This document shows, piece by piece, positions 24,918 through 34,336 of a stretch of 54,429 nucleotides of DNA. The notes under the pieces were generated by a model. That model was not told where the DNA came from, ran no database searches, and saw nothing but the letters and a program-made list of their open reading frames with translations. Each line of letters starts with the position of its first letter. The first letter of the stretch is position 1. The stretch covers positions 1 to 54,429 of the forward strand of contig NZ_BAMV01000014.1 of NCBI RefSeq assembly GCF_000963925.1, given 5' to 3'. A program made the translations under genes and the position numbers. Source of the DNA: Acetobacter cibinongensis. Its GTDB lineage: Bacteria > Pseudomonadota > Alphaproteobacteria > Acetobacterales > Acetobacteraceae.

Positions 24918-25924
24918 GCGGCTCTCTTACGGATATTGCAGGCATAAGCGTAGGCAATGTGCAGGACTTCACGCACCGTACGGGGGTGTCTGTGGTGCGT
25001 TTTGCCAAGCCTGCCATAGCGTCTATCAGCGTTCTTGGTGGTGCACCTGCGTTGCGAGATACAGCACTGCTTGAGCCTGAAATGATGGTCGAACGTATTC
25101 ATGCCATCGTCCTATCTGGTGGGTCAGTCTATGGGCTGGATGCAACCAGCGGTGTGCAATCCGTCCTGCAACAGGAATTTAAAAAGAAACCCGCACTCGA
25201 CAATAAAATTCGTGTGCCGATTGTTGTTCAGGCTAGCCTGTTCGATCTGGCAAATGGCGGTGATAAAACATGGTCGCGCGGGTTTTATGCCCATCTGGGG
25301 GAACAGGCCGCGCAGGCAGCCTCGTCTGATGCGGTGGCGCAGGGTACGGTCGGGGCAGGCACAGGGGCTACAACGGCCACTCTTCGTGGCGGCCTTGGCA
25401 GTGCCAGCGTGATAACAGCCGCAGGCTATACAGTCTCCGCCCTTATAGCGGTCAATGCCATTGGCAACGCCACAGTAGGTGACGGGCCGCATTTCTGGAG
25501 CGCACCTTTTGAACGTAACGCGGAATTCGGTGGGTTGGGCTTTGCGCCTAACAGCGCGCAAGCCGCGCAACAACTGCGCATAAAGCCGGATTACGTAGCA
25601 GGCACGACTATAGGGGTTGTTGCAACCAATGCGACCCTTACGCCCGTGCAAGCCAAACGTCTGGCCATAGTCGGGCAGGACGGTGTGGCTCGCGGTGTTT
25701 TTCCTGCACACCTACCACAAGATGGCGACACAATTTTTGGCATTTCCACAGAAGAAAAACCTGCCCCCAACCTGACTGATTTTTGTGAAATTCTACAAGC
25801 AGCCACCGTAGTGACAGCACGTGCAATTGCTCTTGGCGTGTACCACGCTGCGCCGTTGGGCTGGGCAGATTGTGTTCCCAGTTGGCAGGAAGTTTTCTCG
25901 GACCACTCCGACAAGAGAGAGTAG
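24914..25924 (+). CDS. P1 family (S58, DmpA/BapA-like) aminopeptidase
   Basis: This 336-residue protein of the self-processing N-terminal nucleophile family includes the D-/beta-aminopeptidases DmpA and BapA. Seen are GSLTDIAGISVGNVQD at the start, the GGSVYGLDATSGV region near 73, the glycine-rich GTVGAGTGATTATLRGG stretch near 147 and the following GLGSAS, which likely carries the nucleophile, then INAIGN-like VNAIGNATVGD. Such enzymes release N-terminal amino acids, including D- or beta-residues, from amides and short peptides. No signal peptide is visible. The ATGA overlap with dppF shows it belongs to the uptake operon, so it likely processes the imported ligand. Confidence 0.85.
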   Translation: MSGSLTDIAGISVGNVQDFTHRTGVSVVRFAKPAIASISVLGGAPALRDTALLEPEMMVERIHAIVLSGGSVYGLDATSGVQSVLQQEFKKKPALDNKIRVPIVVQASLFDLANGGDKTWSRGFYAHLGEQAAQAASSDAVAQGTVGAGTGATTATLRGGLGSASVITAAGYTVSALIAVNAIGNATVGDGPHFWSAPFERNAEFGGLGFAPNSAQAAQQLRIKPDYVAGTTIGVVATNATLTPVQAKRLAIVGQDGVARGVFPAHLPQDGDTIFGISTEEKPAPNLTDFCEILQAATVVTARAIALGVYHAAPLGWADCVPSWQEVFSDHSDKRE

Positions 25925-25933
25925 GTATAAAAT

Positions 25934-26779
25934 ATGGCGCACACTCTGCAAGAACATGGCCTGCCTATTACATCTGGCCGCAAGCTGCATGTGGCAACAC
26001 GCCAGACAAGCGCGCCCTTAACCCTTTTTTTTGTGCATGGCGGAGGTGGCAATAAAAACCAGTGGCGGGAGCAGTTCGACCATTTCTCTCATAAATCCGT
26101 TAATCTTGTGGCGTGGGATGCTTTTGGACACGGTAAGAGTCAGAACTCCAAGCAGGAAAAAGATTTTACAGCAGATGCTTTCCTGACAGATTTTCTAACT
26201 ATTTTTGAAAAATATAAAACAGAACAAAACATTATTATCGCGCACTCTTTTGGCTGCCGCCTTACGTTGGCATGGTTGCTGCAAGTCTGGCAGAAACACC
26301 ATGTTCTCCCAATAGACGGGGCAATGTTACTGGGGCCAGCACCGCATGAGCAAAGCCGCCGTGGTCTTTTTAACAACTGGATGGACAGGCTGCCGCTGAC
26401 TGTCATGGAGCTTCTGCGCGAGCGCTTGGCGCGCCGGTTTGAGGCTCTGGCATGGCACCCCAATACCGATGCTCACCTGATAGCGCAGGAGCGGCAGGCA
26501 ACACAGGGCAATACCCTTTTCATGATGCGCGCTCTGTTACGGAATGGCCCTATTTTCAAGGCGCACAGTTTGAGAGATCTCCCCTTTTTTCCGGTTACGC
26601 TGGTAGCTGGCAAGCAGGATGGTCTTGTGCCGTTTTCTGTTGTTGAGAATGTAAATGCCGCTTTGTCTGGCTCAACCGTGTCTGTTCTGGAGCCTTGCGG
26701 GCATCAAATCATGCTTGAACAGCCCAAGATGGTGAACCAGCTTATAGAGCAGCTTATCCAACGCGTAACAACCGCTTAG
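25934..26779 (+). CDS. Alpha/beta-hydrolase fold enzyme
   Basis: This 281-residue protein has the oxyanion-hole motif FFVHGGGGNKNQW near residue 32, the nucleophile elbow IAHSFG with Ser105, an acid candidate Asp in AGKQDGLVPF near 235 and the catalytic His in EPCGHQIMLEQ near 256. It hydrolyses an ester, amide or thioester. The substrate is unknown. It lies 9 bp after the peptidase gene and is followed by the TPR gene after 18 bp, all in one direction, which suggests a shared degradation pathway. Confidence 0.85.
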   Translation: MAHTLQEHGLPITSGRKLHVATRQTSAPLTLFFVHGGGGNKNQWREQFDHFSHKSVNLVAWDAFGHGKSQNSKQEKDFTADAFLTDFLTIFEKYKTEQNIIIAHSFGCRLTLAWLLQVWQKHHVLPIDGAMLLGPAPHEQSRRGLFNNWMDRLPLTVMELLRERLARRFEALAWHPNTDAHLIAQERQATQGNTLFMMRALLRNGPIFKAHSLRDLPFFPVTLVAGKQDGLVPFSVVENVNAALSGSTVSVLEPCGHQIMLEQPKMVNQLIEQLIQRVTTA

Positions 26780-26797
26780 TCATAAAAAGAAACAGAC

Positions 26798-28150
26798 ATG
26801 CAGGATATTCTGGGTAACGCCATAACAGTTCAAACTGCGCAGGACCTTCAGGCAGTTAATGACTTTATAGAGGGTTTTCTAGGGTATAATCAGTGCATTA
26901 TCACTGTTCTTGCAACGGCGGAAACCTCCCAGAATGGCTTGGTGCATATTTATGCCGGGTTGCTGTGGATGCTGTCTGAAACAGGGGATATCCCACAGGC
27001 CGCGCAGCAGCATGCTCAAAAGGCCAAGGCGGCCACGGGGCTTAATGCGCGTGAGCAGCTGCTGTTGCAAACGCTTACCCTCTGGCTACAGTCCGACATG
27101 GCCGGTGTAAGACAAACCTTACAAACGCTTTTAAGCCAGTGGCCCGGCGATCTGGTGGCTCTAAAAATTCATCAGTATGATGATTTTAATAATGGCCGTT
27201 TTCTGGAGATGCTGCGTATTACGGAGCTCTGCCATTCAGCCGCCGCCAGCAATACGCATTTTCAGGGGATGCGGGCTTTTGCTTTTGAGCAATGCCATCT
27301 GTTTGACCATGCGGAGGAGGCTGCACGGCAGGCACTGGCGCTAGACCCACAAGAGGCATGGGCACAACATGCTCTGGCCCATATCATGCTCACCCAAGGT
27401 CGTATAGAAGAAGGGGTGTCTTTTCTGTCTGCCCATACACAGGAGTGGGGGCGTCTCACCTCGTTCCTTTACACACATCTGTGGTGGCACAAGGCACTGT
27501 TTCATATCAGCTTGGGTCAGCAGCCTGTAGCTTTGGCGATATATGATGAGCATTGCTGGGCGCGTGACCGTACATTTTCTCAGGATCAAGCCGGCGCAGT
27601 TTCTCTCTTGTTACGCCTCGAACTCACAGGCGTTGACATTGGTAATCGCTGGGAAGATTTGAGCGCCTATCTGGTGCCGCGACAGCATGACGTTGCCCAA
27701 CCTTTTCTGACTCTTCATTACCTCTATGGCTTATTGCGTGCCCGCAAACCAGAAGGAGATGTCCTTCTGACCGCAATACGAGGTGCTGCGGCGCAAAAAA
27801 AATCAACTCTTCATGCAGCATGGCGCGAGGTAGGTGCGGCATTGGCAGAAGCTCTGGCGGCACATGCTCAAGAACGTTATGATGCTGTTTTGCCTTTGCT
27901 GGATCCGGTTATGGGTCGTATTGGCCAGATTGGTGGAAGCCACGCGCAACGAGATCTATTTGAACAAGTCGCTTTGGATGCCATGCTACGGACAGGTAAA
28001 AACTCTAGGGCACAACAGATCTTGGAGACCAGGCGTTTGACCACGCCGTATGATGTGCCAACAAACAAAGCATTAGCAGCACTCTATGAGCAATCTGGCC
28101 TCAACGCGCTTGCTCAAGAAGCGAGAGACAGACTGTTACGCACGATATAA
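26798..28150 (+). CDS. TTC38-like tetratricopeptide repeat protein
   Basis: This 450-residue soluble protein made of helical TPR-like repeats (for example EEAARQALALDPQEAWAQHALAHIMLTQG, residues about 177-205; this and LYTHLWWHKALFHISLGQ are typical) resembles the tetratricopeptide repeat protein 38 family. That family occurs in bacteria and animals and has no firmly established function; in bacteria it often accompanies amidohydrolases or monooxygenases. No signal peptide is seen. It ends the operon, followed by a good terminator at 28157-28180. Confidence 0.72.
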   Translation: MQDILGNAITVQTAQDLQAVNDFIEGFLGYNQCIITVLATAETSQNGLVHIYAGLLWMLSETGDIPQAAQQHAQKAKAATGLNAREQLLLQTLTLWLQSDMAGVRQTLQTLLSQWPGDLVALKIHQYDDFNNGRFLEMLRITELCHSAAASNTHFQGMRAFAFEQCHLFDHAEEAARQALALDPQEAWAQHALAHIMLTQGRIEEGVSFLSAHTQEWGRLTSFLYTHLWWHKALFHISLGQQPVALAIYDEHCWARDRTFSQDQAGAVSLLLRLELTGVDIGNRWEDLSAYLVPRQHDVAQPFLTLHYLYGLLRARKPEGDVLLTAIRGAAAQKKSTLHAAWREVGAALAEALAAHAQERYDAVLPLLDPVMGRIGQIGGSHAQRDLFEQVALDAMLRTGKNSRAQQILETRRLTTPYDVPTNKALAALYEQSGLNALAQEARDRLLRTI

Positions 28151-28156
28151 TATTGA

Positions 28157-28180
28157 CTTTCTTGAGAAAGAAAATTTTTT
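28157..28180 (+). terminator. Rho-independent terminator of the Dpp-type operon
   Basis: CTTTCT and AGAAAG (28157-28170) form a six-base stem with a two-base gap, followed by AAAATTTTTT. It lies 7 bp after the TPR gene stop. The loop is very tight, so the outermost pairs may open. Confidence 0.55.
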
Positions 28181-28381
28181 ATGTTGAAAATATTTTATTA
28201 ATGGTCGTGATGTGCAAAATAAAAAATATCATGTATCCGACAATGTAACCCGTAATAATCATAGAGGATGACATACTTGCAGGCTCTCTTTTTGCGAGGG
28301 TATTATGTCTGTTCATCTAAAAATTTCTCTACACCTCATACACGTGTGAAAAAGCGTAAGAATAAGAGCTTGAGAGTAGTA

Positions 28382-28406
28382 GCGGCTTGCACTCCATACA
28401 AGCCGC
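28382..28406. terminator. Hairpin beyond the M20 amidohydrolase gene
   Basis: GCGGCTTG (28382-28389) and CAAGCCGC (28399-28406) form a perfect eight-base stem with a nine-base loop, 56 bp past the stop of the minus-strand gene. No T-run follows on that strand, so termination would be weak or Rho-assisted. Confidence 0.45.
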
Positions 28407-28462
28407 CATTTACTGCTCTTTAGTGCAAGAGTTCAGGCGTTAAAACCAATAGAATTTGCCCC

Positions 28463-29872
28463 TCATTGCGGCTTATGCGTTGGCGGTGGCTCAACTGCTT
28501 TTGGAATAACGCTTTTATAATCTCGTTTTTTACCTTCTTTTTCCAGTATGAATGGGTTTTCAAGGATATTAATGGCAGTTGCCGCCATAATTTTGGCTGC
28601 ATGCAACATGCCCTTATGGGCAAGGGAGGACTTCCCCTGTGCAGTAGCCTGCCATGAATGAAGCGAGGTTCCAACTGCCATGGTGGTTGCAAGTAATTGC
28701 ACGGTTGGTACAATCCAACTCACATCGCCAACGTCTGTTGAACCTAAGATATTTTTTGTGAAATAGGGCCGGTACGGAATAATCTCATTAAAGATAGAGA
28801 CATTTTCCTGATAGGGAATTTCCATCATGCTATAAGCGGATACGATGTCGGTTTGTGGAATGGTCGCCTGAATATCCTGAGCATATTGATAGTCTGTCGG
28901 GCTTAAAGGGAGTGGGCCAAGCTCTTCAATATTATCCTGCATCAGTTTTTCCAGCTTTGGCGCGGGCATGAGGTTAGCCATACCGCTTAAAACCTGGATA
29001 TCGACTTGTGTTTCAGTCATCAGCGCGGCGCCATGCGCAATATTTTCCACCCGTTTTTGTAGCGGAAAAAGATCCTCCAGTTTTTCAGCGCGTATCATGT
29101 AACGAATACGCGTTTCTGACTGCACAACATTCGCCGCTTTTCCACCCGCATTTATATAAGCGTAGTGGATACGGGAGGTTGGCAGCATGTGTTCGCGTAA
29201 GTAATTGACCCCAACATTCATAAGTTCCGCTGCATCCAGCGCTGAACGCCCGAGATGAGGGGACATCGCAGCATGGGATGACCGGCCAGTGAAAACAAAG
29301 TCCATGCAGACATTGGCGAGAGAAGACGGAGGGCAGACAGTCGTAAAAGCGAAAGGGTGCCAACTAATAGCACAATCCACGCCATCAAATGCGCCATTAC
29401 GGATCATGAACACTTTTCCCGCACCGCCTTCTTCAGCGGGGCAGCCGTAATATCTCACCGTGCCTGGGGTTCCCGTCTGTTCCAGCCAGTCTTTTACCGC
29501 TGTTGCAGCTGCCAGCGCACCCGCGCCTAATAGATTATGCCCACATCCATGCCCATTCCCGTCTGGAGTAATCGGGGCAGGGTGGGAAACATTGGCCTCC
29601 TGACTGAGGTTGGGGAGTGCATCAAACTCCCCTAGAAAAGCAATGACCGGGCCGCCGCTCCCGCTTTCCCCCATGACAGCAGTTTTTAGGCCTCCTGCAC
29701 ACTCTGTAACCCTAAACCCTTGCTCCAAGAGCGTTTCTCTATGAAGCGCACAAGAAGAAACCTCCTGAAAATTTGTTTCAGGCACCTCCCACACACTGTC
29801 ACTTAAAGTTTCAAAAACGGGGCCTTTCTGGTCAACTAGTTGCCAGATTGTTTTCTCATTTTGCAATTTCAC
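28463..29872 (-). CDS. M20-family amidohydrolase, AbgB-like
   Basis: This 469-residue metal-dependent amidohydrolase of the M20D group is similar in length to AbgB (p-aminobenzoyl-glutamate hydrolase subunit). Metal-site strings are GHGCGHNLLGAGALAAA near residue 107, CPAEEGGAGKVF near 143 with the general-base Glu pair, and ISWHPFAF near 170. The dimerisation segment FTGRSSHAAMSPHLGRSALDA is near 192. It would remove an acyl group from an N-acyl amino acid or dipeptide in the cytosol. The start is GTG 29872 with AAGGGA close by. It is divergent from a TonB receptor. In the B. subtilis yxe pathway an M20 enzyme (YxeP) removes the N-acetyl group, so it could play that role here. Confidence 0.86.
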   Translation of the reverse strand: MKLQNEKTIWQLVDQKGPVFETLSDSVWEVPETNFQEVSSCALHRETLLEQGFRVTECAGGLKTAVMGESGSGGPVIAFLGEFDALPNLSQEANVSHPAPITPDGNGHGCGHNLLGAGALAAATAVKDWLEQTGTPGTVRYYGCPAEEGGAGKVFMIRNGAFDGVDCAISWHPFAFTTVCPPSSLANVCMDFVFTGRSSHAAMSPHLGRSALDAAELMNVGVNYLREHMLPTSRIHYAYINAGGKAANVVQSETRIRYMIRAEKLEDLFPLQKRVENIAHGAALMTETQVDIQVLSGMANLMPAPKLEKLMQDNIEELGPLPLSPTDYQYAQDIQATIPQTDIVSAYSMMEIPYQENVSIFNEIIPYRPYFTKNILGSTDVGDVSWIVPTVQLLATTMAVGTSLHSWQATAQGKSSLAHKGMLHAAKIMAATAINILENPFILEKEGKKRDYKSVIPKAVEPPPTHKPQ

Positions 29873-30018
29873 TATCCCTTTTTGTGAAAATTATATAAAT
29901 TAGGGAGATTGGTAGCGTTATTTTCAGCACCTCGATGCATTAATATTTATTCATCAAAAAACCATCGTGAAATCAGATGCCCTTATTGACGTGGATTTAT
30001 GTGGGTGTATTTTGCATC

Positions 30019-30035
30019 AACTATATTAAATAGTT
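30019..30035. promoter_or_regulatory. Palindrome AACTAT-N5-ATAGTT before TonB receptor
   Basis: A perfect six-base inverted repeat with five central bases lies 22 bp before the receptor start, within the 184-bp divergent promoter region shared with the M20 gene. The position suits a repressor operator or a 5' leader hairpin. No matching copy was found in the other promoters I checked. Confidence 0.25.
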
Positions 30036-30056
30036 AAATTATGAAGGCGCAGGGTA

Positions 30057-32543
30057 ATGTCGTTGAGTGGTGATCTTTTTTTTCAACATATAAACCACAC
30101 AAAAAAGCGGTATTTGCTTGTTGGCGTCTGTGCGGCTCTTCCTCTTTCTGCTGCTCATGCTCAGGATACTCGGTATAGTAACAAAGCCTCTGCGGTTCCG
30201 GCCGATGTGGTGGACGCAGGGACGTCTTCTAGTGAAAAATCAGAATCTGTCATTGTTACAGGGACCCATGCGACCAACCGAAAAGCCCGCGATAGTACAT
30301 CGCCGATAACCGTTGTCTCTGCCGCAACTTTACGGAGGTCAGGCCAACTGAATCTGGCTGATGCAATAACGCGTGTTGACCCGTCCATTACCATGGCAAC
30401 TTTACCGACAGAAACCGGGGCTCTTACCTCTGCAATTCGTATGCGTGGGTTGAACCCTAATGAAGTGCTGGTTCTTGTGGATGGTAAGCGCAGGCATACA
30501 ACAGCCAATCTGACGGCAGCAGCAGGTCCACAGCAAGGTTCAACGGCTGTGGATCTGAATATGATACCAGCTAACGCAATTGACCACATAGAAATTCTGC
30601 GGGATGGCGCGGCCGCTATGTATGGGTCAGACGCCATTGCCGGGGTTGTCAATATTATCACAAAGAAAACAGACCATGGTCTGGATGCTTCGGCTCAAAC
30701 CGGAGCGAATGCCTATAACGGTGACGGCTGGCAGTATTCTGTTGGTATGGATGGCGGAATGAAGTTGGGGCGGGATGGCTTCCTGCATTTGAGTGGCCAA
30801 GTTTATCATACGGACCATTTCGTCAACAGTTCTAAAAGTGTCTGGAGCCACCAATGGACGCCAGGGTCTTCCTGGGCACCTACGTCTGATAAAAGCCTTT
30901 CCACGCCAGAAGAAACACGAGGCAACCTTGCTCTGGAATGGGCAAAGCCGATTACGGAAGGGATAGAAAGCTACGGCTTGATTACTTATGCGCATCGTCA
31001 TGCTGAGGCCATAGAGCATTACCGCCTACCAACAGTAGCACCAACAGCATTCCCAGCAGGCTTCTCACCGCTAGAAATCATTGATGAGGACGACTACCAA
31101 GCCAATATTGGCCTCCGTGGTAAAAACCTTCTAGGATTTGATTGGGATATTAGCACTCTCTACGGAGAAGATAATGACCGGATTGATAACAAAGACACTT
31201 TCAATTCAGGCTATTATAAAAAATATGGCTACTCTCCCACTAAAGTAAGAGCATCAAATTTCACCCTATCCCAATGGACCAGTAATCTTGATCTAAGGCG
31301 TAATTTCTCTATTGCACATGCCGTACCAGTCACTCTTGCCATGGGCGCTGAGCACAGGCTGGAAATGTATGGCATTCGCGCAGGCGATCTGGCTTCATAT
31401 TCAGAAGGGGGGATGGCCTCTTCTACAGCGCTTTCACCCTATAATGCTGGCCATTGGGACAGAAATGTATGGGCCGGTTATATAGATGGAGATTTCCACC
31501 CACTTAAACATTGGGATCTCGATTTCGCTGGGCGTTTTGAGCATTACACTGACTTTGGCAATACAGAAAATGGTAAAGTCAGCACGCGTTACGACTTCAC
31601 CAAGCGTATTGCTGTACGTGGGACCATTAGTAATGGCTTTCGAGCGCCATCTTTGGCGGAAGAGCATTTTAGCAACCTTGGCGTAACCCCCACTGGAGCA
31701 TCAGGTCTGTTGTCGACAACCAGTGAGGCTGGTCGTTCAATTGGGGCACAGCATCTTAAACCTGAACGGTCTACCAATGTTGAAGGTGGCATTATTCTGG
31801 AGCCGATTGATGGCTTCCATCTCTCGGCAGATGTTTACCAGATCAATATTCGGGACCGCATCATTGGGTCAGGATTTGTGAATGGTCAGACTGCGTATGA
31901 TGCTATTGCTCTGACAGGTATGGAGCTTCCTACAGGCGGAAACGTCAACCTCAACAATATCAAAGCCAACTATATGGCAAACGCGGCAAGCACCCGTACA
32001 CAAGGCTTGGATCTTCAGGCCGATTACCTCCTGCATTTGCACCAATATGGAAATCTCACACTTTCCATGATGCTGAATCTCAATCGCACCCGTCTGCATC
32101 ATGTTAATACAAATGCTTATGGCAACCCCTTGGTGAGTGCCCAGACAATTGGTTATCTCACCACGGCCTCGCCACGGAGCAAAATTGTGCTGAATGCGTT
32201 CTGGAGCAACGGTGTGTGGGATGTGAACGTACGCCAGACACGTTATGGGCAGACAACATCGCTGCTAACATATCAGGATTTAGCACCTGCGGCTGTCAGA
32301 TATTCCACATCTCAGTTTTCTGAGTTTAGCAATACGCCTGTCTGGATGACTGATCTGGAAGTGGGGTACCGCTTTAACCGACACTGGCATGCCTCCATTG
32401 GCGCAAATAATATTTTTAACCAACGGCCACGGCATGTTCCGGCACAAAACAACTATCTTGGCACACGCCCGTATGATCAGGTTGCATCCAGTCTGCCTAT
32501 TTATGGCGCGTATTACTACGGACGCGTTAATGCAAGTTTCTAA
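30057..32543 (+). CDS. TonB-dependent outer-membrane receptor
   Basis: This 828-residue protein has a signal peptide cleaved about after AAHA (residue 35), a TonB-box-like ESVIVTGTHA near 64, a plug containing MRGLNPNEVLVLVDGKRRH near 128 and EILRDGAAAMYGSDAIAG near 179, and a C-terminal barrel finishing with YYYGRVNASF. The plug is of the iron/cobalamin or large-nutrient type. It starts an operon with a polar amino-acid ABC importer, so it likely brings the same ligand across the outer membrane. ATG 30057 has a GCAGGG site. Confidence 0.9.
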   Translation: MSLSGDLFFQHINHTKKRYLLVGVCAALPLSAAHAQDTRYSNKASAVPADVVDAGTSSSEKSESVIVTGTHATNRKARDSTSPITVVSAATLRRSGQLNLADAITRVDPSITMATLPTETGALTSAIRMRGLNPNEVLVLVDGKRRHTTANLTAAAGPQQGSTAVDLNMIPANAIDHIEILRDGAAAMYGSDAIAGVVNIITKKTDHGLDASAQTGANAYNGDGWQYSVGMDGGMKLGRDGFLHLSGQVYHTDHFVNSSKSVWSHQWTPGSSWAPTSDKSLSTPEETRGNLALEWAKPITEGIESYGLITYAHRHAEAIEHYRLPTVAPTAFPAGFSPLEIIDEDDYQANIGLRGKNLLGFDWDISTLYGEDNDRIDNKDTFNSGYYKKYGYSPTKVRASNFTLSQWTSNLDLRRNFSIAHAVPVTLAMGAEHRLEMYGIRAGDLASYSEGGMASSTALSPYNAGHWDRNVWAGYIDGDFHPLKHWDLDFAGRFEHYTDFGNTENGKVSTRYDFTKRIAVRGTISNGFRAPSLAEEHFSNLGVTPTGASGLLSTTSEAGRSIGAQHLKPERSTNVEGGIILEPIDGFHLSADVYQINIRDRIIGSGFVNGQTAYDAIALTGMELPTGGNVNLNNIKANYMANAASTRTQGLDLQADYLLHLHQYGNLTLSMMLNLNRTRLHHVNTNAYGNPLVSAQTIGYLTTASPRSKIVLNAFWSNGVWDVNVRQTRYGQTTSLLTYQDLAPAAVRYSTSQFSEFSNTPVWMTDLEVGYRFNRHWHASIGANNIFNQRPRHVPAQNNYLGTRPYDQVASSLPIYGAYYYGRVNASF

Positions 32544-32560
32544 AAGCAAGTTGCTTTTTT
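32542..32560 (+). terminator. Terminator-like hairpin between receptor and ABC genes
   Basis: AAAAGC and GCTTTT pair around AAGTT, followed by two more T, directly after the receptor stop codon. It ends one base before the ATG of the binding-protein gene and occupies the position of its ribosome site. It could attenuate the downstream genes. Confidence 0.4.
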
Positions 32561-32561
32561 C

Positions 32562-33506
32562 ATGAAGCGAGAAGTGTTTTGTGCGGGTATTCTTATGGTT
32601 TTGGGCCTTGTTCTGGTTCAGAACTTGGGGCGCAAGGCGGAAAATTTTATTCCGTACCAAACAGATATTGCCGTGCCTGTTGCACAGGATCTGCAAGAGC
32701 GTGTCCCGGCTGAATACAGGCGCAGTGGAGCGTTATTGGTTGCCACTCACCCAACAACGCCCCCCACGGTATTCCTTACACCAGATACGATGCAGTTGCA
32801 GGGCAGGGAGATTGATATTATGGCAGCTGTAGCCCAACTACTGGGGTTAAAGCTGTACTGGGTGAACCCGGGAAGTTTGGGAAGCACGGTCCTTGGGCTT
32901 GCCAGCCATCGTTATGATATAGCTTTAGCTAACCTGAACGTAACAGAAACACGGCTGAAAAAAATAGATTTTGTTTCCTATTTTGATGACAAGCGCCTTG
33001 GTCTCTTAGGCTTGGCCTCAACACAAGGGCAGGTGACCCAATGGCATGATTTATGCGGTCTCACTATAGGCGCAGGGTCTGGCACAGAAAATGCAACTGT
33101 GCTGCAAAACCATAGTTGGGAGTGTAAACAAGTGGGGGCAGCGCCTATTATTGTCATGCTTTTTCCATCCCGCCCAGCAGGTGTTCAGGCTATTATTAGT
33201 GGCCGTGTTCCTTATTTTCTTGGCCCTTACGAAGGCGTAAAGGCCATGGCGCAAGGCAGCCACGGACAAATTGTTCTTGCTGCTACGCTGGACCGTCACG
33301 GAAGCTATGTTGGAATGGGCTTGCCCCACCCGTCATCGTTAACACCAGTTATAACAGATGCTGTTAATCGCTTAATAGAACTCGGGATTTACCAGAAAAT
33401 ACTTGATAAATGGGGTATTTCTTACGGTGAAATTGGAAAAAGTTATAGCAATATGGATATTCTAAACTCCGTAGGCGCACAAAATGATGGAAGGGCCTTA
33501 CAATGA
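32562..33506 (+). CDS. ABC transporter substrate-binding protein, family 3 (polar amino-acid type)
   Basis: This 314-residue protein has an N-terminal hydrophobic segment (residues 8-21) and no lipobox cysteine, so it is a signal-anchored or cleaved periplasmic protein. SBP family 3 features are GREIDIMAAVAQLLG near 86, YDIALANLNVTETRLKKIDFV near 122, and the C-terminal LIELGIYQKILDKWGI near 271. No Shine-Dalgarno sequence is visible before ATG 32562. It corresponds by order to YxeM in the B. subtilis yxe operon. The ligand is probably an amino-acid derivative. Confidence 0.87.
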   Translation: MKREVFCAGILMVLGLVLVQNLGRKAENFIPYQTDIAVPVAQDLQERVPAEYRRSGALLVATHPTTPPTVFLTPDTMQLQGREIDIMAAVAQLLGLKLYWVNPGSLGSTVLGLASHRYDIALANLNVTETRLKKIDFVSYFDDKRLGLLGLASTQGQVTQWHDLCGLTIGAGSGTENATVLQNHSWECKQVGAAPIIVMLFPSRPAGVQAIISGRVPYFLGPYEGVKAMAQGSHGQIVLAATLDRHGSYVGMGLPHPSSLTPVITDAVNRLIELGIYQKILDKWGISYGEIGKSYSNMDILNSVGAQNDGRALQ

Positions 33507-34336
33507 GCCATAACCTTGTTATTGTGCCCAAAACAAAAATTGCGGAGCGCCTTGCGACCATAGTGGTTGCCGCCTGTGTTGCAGCACTTCTCTATTCAAT
33601 TTTTAAAAATCCGCGTTTTGAATGGCAGATCGTTTTTGCAAATTTTACGGCACCAGCCCTGCTGAAAGGGTTGTTGGTCACGCTTGAACTGACATTTTTT
33701 GCAGTTTTTTTTGGCTTTCCACTTGGGACTGTTTTAGCGGCAATGCGGCAGGCCGATAGTAGGCTACTACAAAGCGTAAGCTGGTTCTATGTATGGGTTT
33801 TTCGTTCTGTTCCCATGCTTGTACAGTTATTTTTCTGGTTCAATATTGCTGCGTTGTACCCGCGCTTAGCTTTGACGCTGCCCGGTTTGGGCGAGCTATA
33901 TTCTTTTCCAACAAACCATGTGTTGACCGGCTTTTCCGCAGCAGTTCTGGCATTGGTTCTTCATGACGCTGCATATACCAGTGAAATTATACGTACAGGC
34001 TTACGGAGTGTTCCAACTGGCCAGCGGGATGCCGCTCGGGCGTTGGGATTTACCAATTCTGGTGTGATGTATAACATTGTTTTTCCCCAGGCATTCAGAG
34101 TCATTTTACCTGCTGCGGGCAATCAGATTATAAGCACATTAAAAGCGACATCTGTTGTTTCTGTCATAGCATTGCAAGATGTACTGTATTCTGCGCAAGA
34201 AATTTATGAACGCACATATGATGTTATACCGCTCCTGATTGTTGCCTCTCTCTGGTATCTTGTTGTCACGTCTCTCTTATCCATGGGGCAATACTGGGTG
34301 GAAGGTCGGCTTTCGCGTAAGGATCAGCCGTTATGA
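33503..34336 (+). CDS. ABC transporter permease, HisM/GlnP type
   Basis: This 277-residue inner-membrane permease has the family strings FRSVPMLVQLFFWFN near 91 and the EAA loop GQRDAARALGFTNSGVMYNI near 172. About five membrane segments are apparent. Start and stop overlap the neighbours by four bases each (ATGA), so it is translationally coupled in the operon. It corresponds to YxeN by position. Confidence 0.9.
   Translation: MSHNLVIVPKTKIAERLATIVVAACVAALLYSIFKNPRFEWQIVFANFTAPALLKGLLVTLELTFFAVFFGFPLGTVLAAMRQADSRLLQSVSWFYVWVFRSVPMLVQLFFWFNIAALYPRLALTLPGLGELYSFPTNHVLTGFSAAVLALVLHDAAYTSEIIRTGLRSVPTGQRDAARALGFTNSGVMYNIVFPQAFRVILPAAGNQIISTLKATSVVSVIALQDVLYSAQEIYERTYDVIPLLIVASLWYLVVTSLLSMGQYWVEGRLSRKDQPL

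Larger units (their letters stand above)
28151..28462. other. Spacer between convergent operons
   Basis: It holds the terminator 28157-28180 and the hairpin 28382-28406 near the end of the M20 gene. The sequence between them is AT-rich without a credible frame. Confidence 0.5.

Noticed and set aside
25124..25711. 195-residue minus-strand open frame inside the P1 peptidase gene
   Set aside because: It lies wholly within a well-supported gene and reads as low-quality cysteine/arginine-rich sequence.
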